Assembly: GCF_013520985.1 (NCBI RefSeq)
Contig: NZ_JACDTY010000002.1
Coordinates: 620,001 to 684,000 of the forward strand
Length of the DNA stretch: 64,000 nt
Direction of reading: 5' to 3'
DNA from: Mesorhizobium neociceri
GTDB taxonomy: Bacteria > Pseudomonadota > Alphaproteobacteria > Rhizobiales > Rhizobiaceae
A program made the translations under genes and the position numbers. The notes below the pieces were generated by a model. It searched no databases. It worked only from the letters and a program-made list of their open reading frames with translations, and was not told where the DNA came from. Of this stretch, positions 53,686 through 64,000 are shown in pieces (the stretch's first letter is position 1; each line of letters starts with the position of its first letter).

Positions 53686-55041
53686 ATGAAGAAGATGCTT
53701 CTGCTTGGCGCAGCGTTTACCACGCTGGCCTTGACCCTGCCGGCGCAAGCCGAACTGAAGTTCAAGCCGGGCGAGGACCCGCGCTTCAACTGGGCCAACT
53801 ACGAAGAGCTGAAAAAGGTCGATCTCAAGGGCGAGACGCTGACAATCTTCGGGCCATGGCGCGGCGAGGACGAGGGCCTCATCCGCACGGTTCTCGAATA
53901 TTTCCAGGAAGCCACCGGCGCCGAGATCAAATACTCCTCGTCGGAGAATTACGAACAGCAGATCGTCATCGACACCCAGGCCGGCAGCCCGCCCAACATC
54001 GCCGTGCTGCCGCAGCCGGGCCTGATCCAGGACCTGGCCTCCAAGGGCCTGCTGACGCCACTGGGCGACGACACCGCCAAATGGGTCAAGGACAATTACG
54101 GCGCCGGCCAGTCATGGGTCGATCTCGGCACCTTCAAGGACAAGGACGGCAAGCCGGGCTTCTTCGCCTTCCCCTACAAGGCTGACGTGAAATCGCTGGT
54201 CTGGTATTCGCCGGACAATTTCGAGGAAGCCGGCTACAAGGTTCCCAAGACCCAGGAAGAGCTTGCCGATCTCGAGAAGAAGATCATCGCCGACGGCGGC
54301 ACGCCGTGGTGCATTGGCCTCGGCTCGGGCGGCGCCACCGGCTGGCCGGCGACCGACTGGGTCGAAGACATCATGCTGCGCACCCAGGCGCCCGACGTCT
54401 ACGACAAGTGGGTGAAGAACGAGATTCCGTTCAACGATCCGGCGGTGGTCAACGCCATCGACATCTTCGGCAAGATCGCCACCGACGACAAGATGGTCGA
54501 CGGCGGCGCCAAGGCGGTTGCCGCGACCGACTTCCGCGACAGCCCGAAGGGCCTCTTCTCGGTGCCGCCGAAATGCTACCTGCACCATCAGGCGTCGTTC
54601 ATCCCGACCTTCTTCCCGGAAGGCACCAAGGTGGGTCAGGACGCCGACTTCTTCTACTACCCGCCCTATGCCTCGAAGCCCGAGCTTGGCACGCCCGTGC
54701 TCGGCGCTGGTACGCTCGCCATGATCACCAAGGATTCGAAGGGCGCTCGCGCCTTCATCGAATTCCTGAAGATGCCGCTGGCGCATGAGATCTGGATGGC
54801 TCAGGGCGGCTTCGTGACGCCGTTCAAGTCGGTCAACAAGGATGCCTATGCCAGTGACGCGCTGCGCAAGCAGGGCGATATCCTGGCCAACGCCTCGACC
54901 TTCCGCTTCGACGGCTCGGACCTGATGCCGGGCAAGATCGGCGCCGGCGCCTTCTGGACCGGCATGATCGATCTGGTCGGCGGCAAGTCGGCCCAGGATG
55001 TCGCCACCGACATTCAGAAGAGCTGGGACGCGATCAAGTAA
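53686..55041 (+). CDS. aglE: Alpha-glucoside ABC transporter substrate-binding protein
   Basis: A 451-residue periplasmic sugar receptor. It has a Sec signal peptide (MKKMLLLGAAFTTLALTLPA) and a family 1 solute-binding fold, for example ETLTIFGPWRGEDEGLIRTV and WPATDWVEDIMLRTQAPDVY. Homologues bind trehalose, sucrose, maltose and other alpha-glucosides. The ribosome-binding site is GGGAGGAA. It is first in aglEFGAK, and a strong hairpin follows it, probably giving more receptor than permease. Confidence 0.92.
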   Translation: MKKMLLLGAAFTTLALTLPAQAELKFKPGEDPRFNWANYEELKKVDLKGETLTIFGPWRGEDEGLIRTVLEYFQEATGAEIKYSSSENYEQQIVIDTQAGSPPNIAVLPQPGLIQDLASKGLLTPLGDDTAKWVKDNYGAGQSWVDLGTFKDKDGKPGFFAFPYKADVKSLVWYSPDNFEEAGYKVPKTQEELADLEKKIIADGGTPWCIGLGSGGATGWPATDWVEDIMLRTQAPDVYDKWVKNEIPFNDPAVVNAIDIFGKIATDDKMVDGGAKAVAATDFRDSPKGLFSVPPKCYLHHQASFIPTFFPEGTKVGQDADFFYYPPYASKPELGTPVLGAGTLAMITKDSKGARAFIEFLKMPLAHEIWMAQGGFVTPFKSVNKDAYASDALRKQGDILANASTFRFDGSDLMPGKIGAGAFWTGMIDLVGGKSAQDVATDIQKSWDAIK

Positions 55042-55114
55042 TCAGCGGGCCAAGCAATCAGCGGCGAGTCAGCAGCCGCTCAGGCTGCAGTTTTTAGGAC
55101 GTCCTCCACAGACT

Positions 55115-55141
55115 GGATCCGGGCCTTGTTGGCCCGGATCC
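55115..55141 (+). other. Intra-operon hairpin between aglE and aglF
   Basis: GGATCCGGGCC and GGCCCGGATCC form a perfect 11-bp stem around TTGTT. No T-run follows, so it is more likely an mRNA 3' stabiliser or partial attenuator than a full terminator. It fits the usual excess of binding protein over membrane subunits. Confidence 0.75.
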
Positions 55142-55261
55142 GACCGGCGCCGTATGCCGGACCGATTTGCGTTCGTTCGTTCCGAATAACTTAAATCGGC
55201 GCATTGCCACATCGCCAGGGCTGTTCAAGGCCCGGCCGATCATGCGCAGGGAGAGGGACCC

Positions 55262-56275
55262 ATGGCTGCTCAGATTCTATCGGCCATTTTTGTCATCATC
55301 ATCGGCGTCGGCGGCTGCGTCGCCTATTTCTGGGGCGCCAACAAGCTGGTCGACCTGATATTCCCGTCGCGCGGGGTTTCCGGCACGGCGGCCATCGACA
55401 ATTTGCGCCGGCAAGGGCTGGTGCGTCCGTGGCTGTTCGTCGGCCCGGCGATGATCATCCTCACCGTCTATCTGATCTACCCGGTGGTGGCGACGCTCTG
55501 GCTGTCCTTCCTCGATCGCGGTGGCCAGCACTTTGTCGGCTTCGCCAACTATGAATGGGCGTTCGGCGATCGCGAGTTCCGCAGCTCGATCCTCAACAAC
55601 ATCATCTGGCTGGCGGTGGTGCCGGCAGCGTGCACCTTCCTCGGGCTGATCATCGCCGTGCTCACCGACAAGATCTGGTGGGGCACGATCGCCAAGAGCC
55701 TGATTTTCCTGCCGCTGGCGATCTCCTTCGTCGGCGCCAGCGTGATCTGGAAATTCATCTACGAATATCGCGGCGAGGGCCAGACGCAGATCGGCCTGCT
55801 CAACGCCATCATCCAGTATTTCGGCGGCCAGCCGCAGGTCTGGATATCGCTGCCGTTCTGGAACAGTTTTTTCCTGATGATCATCCTGATCTGGATCCAG
55901 ACCGGCTTTGCCATGGTCATCCTGTCTTCGGCGCTGCGCGGTATCCCTGAAGAGACACTCGAAGCCGCCGTCATCGACGGCGCCAATCCGTTCCAGATCT
56001 TCTGGAAGATCATGGTGCCGCAGATCTGGGGCACGATTGCCGTGGTGTGGACGACGATCACCATCCTGGTGCTGAAAGTGTTCGACATCGTGCTGACCAT
56101 GACCAATGGCCAATGGAACAGTCAGGTGCTGGCCAATCTGATGTTTGACTGGATGTTCCGCGGCGGCGGTGATTTCGGCCGCGGCGCGACCATCGCCATC
56201 ATCATCATGATCGCGGTCATCCCGATCATGGTCTGGAACATTCGCCAGGCGAACAAAGAGACGGGAGGACATTGA
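55262..56275 (+). CDS. aglF: Alpha-glucoside ABC transporter permease AglF
   Basis: A 337-residue MalF-like permease with an extra N-terminal membrane segment (ILSAIFVIIIGVGGCVAYFW) before the core helices (LFVGPAMIILTVYLIYPVVA). The ATPase-docking loop is EETLEAAVIDGANPFQIFWK. Its stop is one base before the aglG ATG. Confidence 0.92.
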   Translation: MAAQILSAIFVIIIGVGGCVAYFWGANKLVDLIFPSRGVSGTAAIDNLRRQGLVRPWLFVGPAMIILTVYLIYPVVATLWLSFLDRGGQHFVGFANYEWAFGDREFRSSILNNIIWLAVVPAACTFLGLIIAVLTDKIWWGTIAKSLIFLPLAISFVGASVIWKFIYEYRGEGQTQIGLLNAIIQYFGGQPQVWISLPFWNSFFLMIILIWIQTGFAMVILSSALRGIPEETLEAAVIDGANPFQIFWKIMVPQIWGTIAVVWTTITILVLKVFDIVLTMTNGQWNSQVLANLMFDWMFRGGGDFGRGATIAIIIMIAVIPIMVWNIRQANKETGGH

Positions 56276-56276
56276 G

Positions 56277-57431
56277 ATGGCCGTCGCGACCGGAAAATCC
56301 TTTGCCAGCCGTTTCGGCGTCCACATCGCCGTGCTCGTCTTCGTCGCCATCTGGACCGTGCCGACGCTCGGCATCCTGGTCTCGTCGCTACGCGACAAGG
56401 ACCAGATCATCGCCTCGGGATGGTGGAACTCGTTCTCCAGCTCCACCCAGACCGAAGCCGGCCGGTTGCCGCCGGCCTCGGCGCAGGTCGAGAAGGACGG
56501 CAAGTTCGTGCTTGCCGGCAACATCTTCGGCGACGCTGCCGCCCGCAACATCAGCGCCTTCGGCGTCAAGTCGGCGGCACCGACGCAATATCCGGCCGGC
56601 ACGACGGCCGATCTCGGCGACGGCATCACCTTGCAGCTCAATGCCGACGGGACTTTCGTCATGTCGTCGCCGAAAGCCTTTGAGGGCGACCGTGGCCAGC
56701 GCGTCTATTATGCCTCGTCGGCGCCGCCGAAATTTACCACCGACAATTACAACACCGTGCTGTTTTCGGAAGGCATCGGCCGCTCGTTCATGAACTCGCT
56801 GACCGTTACCATTCCGGCGACCGTCATCCCGATCCTGATCGCGGCTTTCGCCGCCTATGCACTGGCCTGGATGCGCTTTCCCGGCCGCGCGCTGCTGATC
56901 GCCGTCATTATCGGCCTGCTGGTCGTGCCGCTGCAGATGTCGCTGATCCCGTTGCTCAAACTCTACAACGGCGTCGGCACTTTCTTCGGCGTTCCGTCGA
57001 AAACCTATCTCGGCATCTGGCTGGCGCATACCGGCTTCGGCTTGCCCTTCGCCATCTACCTCCTGCGCAGCTACATTGCCGGCCTGCCGCGAGAGATCAT
57101 GGAATCGGCGCGTATCGACGGCGCCAGCGATTTCGAGATCTTCGTCAAGATCGTGCTGCCGCTGTCGTTCCCGGTGCTGGCTTCCTTCGCCATCTTCCAG
57201 TTCCTGTGGGTGTGGAACGATTTGTTGGTGGCGATGGTTTTCCTCGGTACCGAGGGCGATCAGATCGTGCTGACCGCCAAGCTCAATGCGCTGCTCGGTT
57301 CGCGCGGCGGCGACTGGGAGATCCTGACGACATCGGCCTTCGTGACCATCATCGTGCCGCTGATCGTGTTCTTCTCGCTGCAGCGCTATTTCGTCCGCGG
57401 GCTGCTGGCCGGCTCGGTCAAAGGAGGTTGA
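56277..57431 (+). CDS. aglG: Alpha-glucoside ABC transporter permease AglG
   Basis: A 384-residue MalG-like permease. Between the first helix (VHIAVLVFVAIWTVPTLGI) and the core permease domain it carries a periplasmic insertion of about 120 residues (from SSTQTEAGRLPPASAQVEKD to NTVLFSEGIGRS). The EAA loop is REIMESARIDGASDFEIFVK. The insertion makes it about 100 residues longer than ordinary MalG and is a feature I associate with AglG proteins. It may contact the receptor. Confidence 0.92.
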   Translation: MAVATGKSFASRFGVHIAVLVFVAIWTVPTLGILVSSLRDKDQIIASGWWNSFSSSTQTEAGRLPPASAQVEKDGKFVLAGNIFGDAAARNISAFGVKSAAPTQYPAGTTADLGDGITLQLNADGTFVMSSPKAFEGDRGQRVYYASSAPPKFTTDNYNTVLFSEGIGRSFMNSLTVTIPATVIPILIAAFAAYALAWMRFPGRALLIAVIIGLLVVPLQMSLIPLLKLYNGVGTFFGVPSKTYLGIWLAHTGFGLPFAIYLLRSYIAGLPREIMESARIDGASDFEIFVKIVLPLSFPVLASFAIFQFLWVWNDLLVAMVFLGTEGDQIVLTAKLNALLGSRGGDWEILTTSAFVTIIVPLIVFFSLQRYFVRGLLAGSVKGG

Positions 57432-57436
57432 GACTT

Positions 57437-59101
<1,665 letters not shown>

Positions 59102-59159
59102 GTTTTGACGAAACTGAATTTCTTGAGGAAATCTCTAGGGAAATCACTGGGAGGAAATC

Positions 59160-60272
<1,113 letters not shown>

Positions 60273-60296
60273 GAGTCGGCTCGTCGTATCGGCATG

Positions 60297-60333
60297 AAAA
60301 AAGAGCGGCGGGCCTGGCCCGCCGCTCTTTTTT
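60297..60333. terminator. Strong bidirectional terminator after aglK
   Basis: AAAAAAGAGCGGCGGGCC and its exact complement form a long hairpin with a T-run on both sides. It lies between the convergent aglK and DUF680 genes and should stop both. Confidence 0.9.
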
Positions 60334-60347
60334 GGAAACGTCGGCTG

Positions 60348-60587
60348 TTAGCGGTTGCCGAACAAGTCCCGGTTGCTGCCTTGCGGGGCGGACTTCTGCA
60401 CGTCGCCCGACGAGTTCAACAGCTTGTAGACCGGCGAACCGGTGTTCGGTACCGACGACGTCCGGGTGTTGTCGACGTTGACAGTCGCCTGGTTGTCGAC
60501 GGCGCTTGAGCCGACATTGTCGTTGCGGGCATAAGCACTGCCGGCGGCAATCAAAAGCGCAGCGGCAGCAAGAGCAATCTTCTTCAT
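60348..60587 (-). CDS. DUF680 small secreted protein
   Basis: A 79-residue protein with a signal peptide (MKKIALAAAALLIAAGSAYA), a low-complexity Ser/Asn/Thr/Val middle and the conserved C-terminal end GSNRDLFGNR. The ATG at 60587 follows AGGAGACTTGAA. It is a paralogue of the next gene. The family is known mainly from Mesorhizobium and has no assigned function; exported or periplasmic location is expected. Confidence 0.85.
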   Translation of the reverse strand: MKKIALAAAALLIAAGSAYARNDNVGSSAVDNQATVNVDNTRTSSVPNTGSPVYKLLNSSGDVQKSAPQGSNRDLFGNR

Positions 60588-60708
60588 TTCAAGTCTCCTG
60601 AGTTTCATCATGCGGCAAAGCGGCTGGTGATCCGCCGCTCTGCGTTTTGTTCAATATCGGCCTGGATCGTTTTCCGAAAAACTCGGGGATCAGACCCTAA
60701 ATCGCCTG

Positions 60709-60918
60709 TTAGCGATTGCCGAAGAGGTTACGGTCGGAACCCGGGGCCGGCGCCTGACCAGCCGACGAATCCGACTTCACGATCGCGGCAGTATGGCCGC
60801 TGTCGGTCGACGTAACCGCAGGCTGGTTCGCACCATTGGAACTGTAATTGTCGCTACCAGCGAAGGCGCTGCCGGTGATGGCCAAAACGGCGGCGGCAGT
60901 GAGGATGATCTTTTTCAT
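60709..60918 (-). CDS. DUF680 small secreted protein (paralogue)
   Basis: A 69-residue protein with signal peptide MKKIILTAAAVLAITGSAFA, a Ser/Thr-rich middle and the C-terminal PAPGSDRNLFGNR. It shares both ends with the downstream paralogue at 60348, while the centre differs. The spacing of about 120 bases includes a separate ribosome-binding region, so each may be expressed alone. Confidence 0.85.
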   Translation of the reverse strand: MKKIILTAAAVLAITGSAFAGSDNYSSNGANQPAVTSTDSGHTAAIVKSDSSAGQAPAPGSDRNLFGNR

Positions 60919-61433
60919 TTTTAGTACTCCAGTTTGTCTGCCCGTCTAGCGGCGTGTCCTGGGAGGATTTCGCGTCGTTCGGACAGCCTCGATGTGGGAA
61001 AGCCATAGGCTGGTTTCCAATCACGAAGTTGTTCCGTGTGGACCATGACTCTGCACCTTGAAATTGTGCCATAGAATTCCTTTATGGTGCTTTATTATAT
61101 TGTTTTCAAGCAGTTACGTCGAACCGGGTGGTTCGCTCTGGTGTCGGCTTTCGGACCGTCGTTCACACCGTCCTGCACGCATTGTCAACAGAAACGAACC
61201 GTTCGGTTCGATTTTAGAGATCGCTAATAGTAACTTTTCGATACCGTTAACCTATTTGCCGGCGCAGGAGGCTGGATTCGAAGCGATTCGAAACGGCGAG
61301 GATCGCTCCCCAAGACAGGATCTCAGCCGTTCAGTCGTCGGCTAAAGCGCATGCCGCGCGTGTCGCGCCGCATGGATACGATGTCGCTTTCATGCCGATG
61401 TCACGATCGCTGCCGTGGTTAGATGATCGCATC
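60919..61433. other. Long intergenic region with an orphan palindrome
   Basis: About 515 bases, locally more AT-rich than the rest, without a convincing gene. It holds CGAACCG-TT-CGGTTCG at 61195-61210, a perfect 7-bp dyad like TetR-family operators, but no regulator adjoins. The promoter for the riboswitch transcript must lie near its right end. A 95-codon + frame at 61058 has no good ribosome-binding site or family match. Confidence 0.5.
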
Positions 61434-61612
61434 TCAGGTGCCGCTTCGTGACGACGCAGCGGAGAATTGGGAAGCCGGTCAGAATCCGGCGCTGCCCCCG
61501 CAACGGTGGTGGAGTTCAAGTCGCAACGGGAGACCACTGGGCAACAGCCTGGGAAGGTGTCGCGATGGTCCGCAAGGACAACTCCAGAGCCCGGAAACCA
61601 GCCCGAGATGCT
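61434..61612 (+). ncRNA. Cobalamin (B12) riboswitch
   Basis: The conserved adenosylcobalamin riboswitch core is visible in order. GGGAAGCCGGT (61469-61479) is followed by AGAATCCGGCGCTGCCCCCG (61481-61500) and CAACGGT. A variable GC-rich arm comes next, and then the B12 box AGAGCCCGGAAACCAGCCC (61586-61604). Orientation and spacing fit an RNA read on the + strand into the Rieske gene starting at 61738. Downstream, small hairpins (CCGGC-GGCTT-GCCGG near 61660) and a TCCTC at 61691 that could pair with the GAGGA ribosome-binding site suggest translational control. The boundaries are approximate. Confidence 0.93.
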
Positions 61613-61737
61613 TGAACTCGACTGATCGCGGTGGGCGGTCAAGAGGTGGGTAGCGCATGTCCGGCGGCTTGCCGGCCTGCGGCCGATCCTTCCTCCATCA
61701 CCACCAAGTTCAGTGCTTAAACCACGAGGACAGAACT

Positions 61738-62985
61738 ATGGATGCGCGCAACGATATGCTGAGGCTCTTGAACGGCCGCAAGCAAGGCTTTTCGCTGGAA
61801 CAGCCCTTCTACACCGACCCGGACTATTTCAAGCTCGACATGGAGCTGATCTGGTATCGCGACTGGCTGTTCATCGGCCATGATTGCGAGCTGCCGAAGC
61901 CTGGCAGCTACATCACCGTGCAGATCGGCGACTATCCGGTGGTGCTGGTCCGCGACCAGAAGGGCAACATCAACGCCTTTCACAATTCCTGCCGCCATCG
62001 CGGCAGCCGCGTCTGCAACACCGAGAAAGGCACGGCGGCAAAGCTCGTCTGCCCCTATCATCAGTGGACCTACGAGTTGGATGGCCGGCTCTTGTTCGCC
62101 CGCCAGATGGCCGAGGGTTTCGACAAGAGCCAGTTCGGCCTTAAACCGGTCGCCTGCGAAAGCGTCGGCGGTTACATCTTCATCTGCCTGGCGAAAGAAC
62201 CCGCCGACTTCGCGCCGATGCGCGCCATGATCGAGCCCTACCTCAAGCCGCATCAGCTGAATGAAGCCAAGGTCGCTTTCGAATCGACCATCGTCGAGAA
62301 GGGCAACTGGAAGCTGGTCTGGGAAAACAACCGCGAGTGCTATCACTGCGCAGGCAACCATCCCGAGCTCTGCAAGACATTCCCGGAAGCGCCGACGGTG
62401 ACCGGAGTGCAGGGCGCCGACAGCGATCCCGAGATGCTGGCGCACTGGGCGAAATGCGAGGCGGCGGGCCTGCCGAGCAAATTCCGCATCGACCCGGCCG
62501 GGCAGTACCGCGCCACCCGCGCGCCGCTGCTGCGCGATGCCGTCAGCTATACGATGACGGGAAAGCGCGCGGTGACGAAAAACCTGTCCGACACCGTTGC
62601 CGCCGACCGCATCGGCACCTTGATGCACTACCACTACCCGACGACCTGGAACCACATCCTGATCGATCATGCGGTGACCTTCCGCGTGTTGCCGATCAGC
62701 GCCACCGAAACCGCGGTGACGACCAAGTGGCTGGTGCACAAGGATGCGGTCGAGGGCGTCGATTACAACCTTGAAGAGCTCACGCATGTCTGGACCGAGA
62801 CCAACGACCAGGACCGCCGCATCGTCGAGGAAAATGCCTTCGGCATCCTGTCGCCGGCCTATGAGCCAGGCCCTTATTCGGAACTGCATGAGGGCGGCGT
62901 GATCCAGTTCGTCGAATGGTACGCAGCCTTCATCGGTCCGCGCCTCGCCGAAGGCGGCCGGCCGGCGCTGCGCAGCGTGGCGTGA
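61738..62985 (+). CDS. gbcA: Rieske-type glycine betaine demethylase oxygenase subunit
   Basis: A 415-residue Rieske non-heme iron oxygenase. The [2Fe-2S] ligands are Cys85/His87 (CRHRGSRVC) and Cys105/His108 (CPYHQWTY). The mononuclear iron region is NNRECYHCAGNHPEL with His203 and His208. This motif set fits the GbcA/Stc2 group that demethylates quaternary amines such as glycine betaine or proline betaine. The ATG at 61738 has GAGGA upstream; a longer frame from 61657 overlaps the riboswitch leader. The matching reductase gene follows after 28 bases. Confidence 0.85.
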   Translation: MDARNDMLRLLNGRKQGFSLEQPFYTDPDYFKLDMELIWYRDWLFIGHDCELPKPGSYITVQIGDYPVVLVRDQKGNINAFHNSCRHRGSRVCNTEKGTAAKLVCPYHQWTYELDGRLLFARQMAEGFDKSQFGLKPVACESVGGYIFICLAKEPADFAPMRAMIEPYLKPHQLNEAKVAFESTIVEKGNWKLVWENNRECYHCAGNHPELCKTFPEAPTVTGVQGADSDPEMLAHWAKCEAAGLPSKFRIDPAGQYRATRAPLLRDAVSYTMTGKRAVTKNLSDTVAADRIGTLMHYHYPTTWNHILIDHAVTFRVLPISATETAVTTKWLVHKDAVEGVDYNLEELTHVWTETNDQDRRIVEENAFGILSPAYEPGPYSELHEGGVIQFVEWYAAFIGPRLAEGGRPALRSVA

Positions 62986-63013
62986 GCTCAAGCAGGCGAA
63001 GAAGGACCAGAGG

Positions 63014-64000
63014 ATGAATGCGATGACGGATCTTGGCCTCTATCGCCATCTCGACCAGATGGCGCCGTGGAACGACAGGCTGCAGGTGCTGGAAGTAATC
63101 GGCGTCGCCGACGAGGCGCCTGACGTCAAGACTTTCACCTTTCGCTCCGACAACCAGACCTGGTTCCGCTACAAGCCGGGCCAATTCTTGACGCTGGAGC
63201 TGCCGACACCTGAAGGGCCGCTGATGCGCACCTACACGCTGTCGTCGTCGCCGTCGCGGCCGTTTTCGATCGCGGTGACGGTGAAGGCGCAGGCCGGAAG
63301 CATCGGCACGCGCTGGATGTTCGACCATCTGGTGCCCGGTTCGCACGTCAAGGCTTATGGGCCCGCCGGCGATTTTTCGCTGCACAGCCATCCGGCGGCC
63401 AAATATCTGTTTATTTCGGCCGGCTCCGGCGTGACGCCGATGATGTCGATGCTGCGCTGGCTGAACGACTGCGCGCCATGGACAGATGTCGGCTTCGTCA
63501 ATTGTGCGCGGCGTGCGGAAGAGATCATCTTCCGCAAGGAGCTCGAACTGCTCGGCGGCCATATGCCGGGCCTGTCGCTCGGCTTCATGATCGAGGAGCG
63601 GTCGAGCCGCGAGGGCTGGTACGGCCATATGGGCCGTATCGACGCGATCCGGCTGCCGCTGCTGGCGCCGGACTTCCGCGAACGCGAGATCTTCTGCTGC
63701 GGCCCCGATCCGTTCATGCGCGCCGTGCGCGGCATGCTGGATGCCGCCGGCTTCGACATGACGAAATACCATCAGGAGAGCTTTGCCGCGCCTGCAGTGG
63801 AGGAAATCCCAGCGCCGTTTGCGTCACCCGCTGAAGACGGTACGGCTGTCCCTGTCGAGGCCATGACGCCGATCCGCTTCTCGCTTTCGGAGGTCGACGC
63901 CGACTGCGTCGCCGGCCAGACCGTGCTGCAGACGGCGCGCAGCTCGGGCGTTCGGATACCCGCCGCCTGCGAGTTCGGCCTGTGCGGCACCTGCAAGGTG
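63014..64000 (+). CDS. gbcB: Ferredoxin-type reductase subunit of betaine demethylase (3' end cut by window)
   Basis: The frame from ATG 63014 stays open to the last base (329 codons seen). Domains are an FAD-binding ferredoxin reductase part (LMRTYTLSSSP), an NAD-binding part (YLFISAGSGVTPMMSM, FCCGPDPFMRAV) and the start of a C-terminal plant-type [2Fe-2S] domain with Cys319, Cys324 and Cys327 (CEFGLCGTC). The fourth Cys lies beyond the window. It passes electrons from NAD(P)H to the gbcA-like oxygenase. The gap to gbcA is 28 bases, so both are under the riboswitch. Confidence 0.9.
   Translation, partial: MNAMTDLGLYRHLDQMAPWNDRLQVLEVIGVADEAPDVKTFTFRSDNQTWFRYKPGQFLTLELPTPEGPLMRTYTLSSSPSRPFSIAVTVKAQAGSIGTRWMFDHLVPGSHVKAYGPAGDFSLHSHPAAKYLFISAGSGVTPMMSMLRWLNDCAPWTDVGFVNCARRAEEIIFRKELELLGGHMPGLSLGFMIEERSSREGWYGHMGRIDAIRLPLLAPDFREREIFCCGPDPFMRAVRGMLDAAGFDMTKYHQESFAAPAVEEIPAPFASPAEDGTAVPVEAMTPIRFSLSEVDADCVAGQTVLQTARSSGVRIPAACEFGLCGTCKV

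Noticed and set aside
61058..61345. 95-codon plus-strand frame in the gap before the riboswitch
   Set aside because: It has no convincing ribosome-binding site, unusual composition and no recognisable domain.

Overview
The window is GC-rich (roughly low-to-mid 60s percent by eye), densely coded chromosomal DNA with rhizobial features, and most likely comes from Mesorhizobium or a close relative. Supporting signs are two tandem DUF680 small secreted proteins (a family I know as essentially Mesorhizobium-specific), an aglR-aglEFGAK alpha-glucoside operon arranged as in Sinorhizobium, membrane-bound urate oxidase PuuD, and rhizobial palindromic intergenic repeats (RIME-like). No rRNA, tRNA, CRISPR array, transposase or integrase was seen. 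It reads as core or catabolic genome rather than a mobile island.

Layout. 1-15.7 kb: a mixed stretch with a zinc alcohol dehydrogenase, an orphan TRAP solute-binding protein, a C26 gamma-glutamyl hydrolase, a LacI regulator coupled to a D-2-hydroxyacid dehydrogenase and an EamA exporter, a DUF2000/AraC divergent pair, MarR, a histidine-rich CobW GTPase followed by a WD40 protein, an aminotransferase/glutamine-synthetase-like pair, and a UdgX-type uracil-DNA glycosylase. 15.7-33 kb: a purine catabolism region. It holds glycerate kinase, a heme-degrading-domain protein, guanine deaminase, PuuD, a LysR regulator, two LLM flavin monooxygenases, xdhABC, uraH, a puuE-uraD fusion, ureidoglycine aminohydrolase, allA and a second nucleobase-type deaminase. 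These cover guanine to glyoxylate except allantoate amidohydrolase (allC), which is not in the window. Glycerate kinase plausibly handles the glyoxylate-derived carbon.

33-41 kb: a CocE-type hydrolase, a complete Dpp-like ABC importer and a phosphodiesterase-superfamily enzyme, all on the + strand. 41.5-44.2 kb: an ECF sigma factor, a membrane anti-sigma factor and an exported subtilisin-like protease in overlapping frames. The anti-sigma outer domain resembles the protease prodomain, which suggests a self-sensing loop. 44.2-52.1 kb: a membrane protein, methyltransferase, LysR, VOC protein and FAD oxidoreductase, then a decayed copy of a LacI gene. An HpaBC-type aromatic hydroxylase with a cupin and a GntR regulator follows, with an ATGTATACAT operator.

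52.3-60.3 kb: the alpha-glucoside regulator and aglEFGAK operon with a perfect CCAAAGCGCTTTGG operator and a strong hairpin between aglE and aglF. 60.3-60.9 kb: two DUF680 genes. 61.4-64.0 kb: a well-conserved cobalamin riboswitch leading into a Rieske glycine-betaine-type demethylase (gbcA-like) and its reductase (gbcB-like, cut by the window end). The B12 riboswitch on a betaine-demethylase operon and the sigma/anti-sigma/protease cassette are the two most interesting systems. All function calls are from reading motifs; no database search was run.
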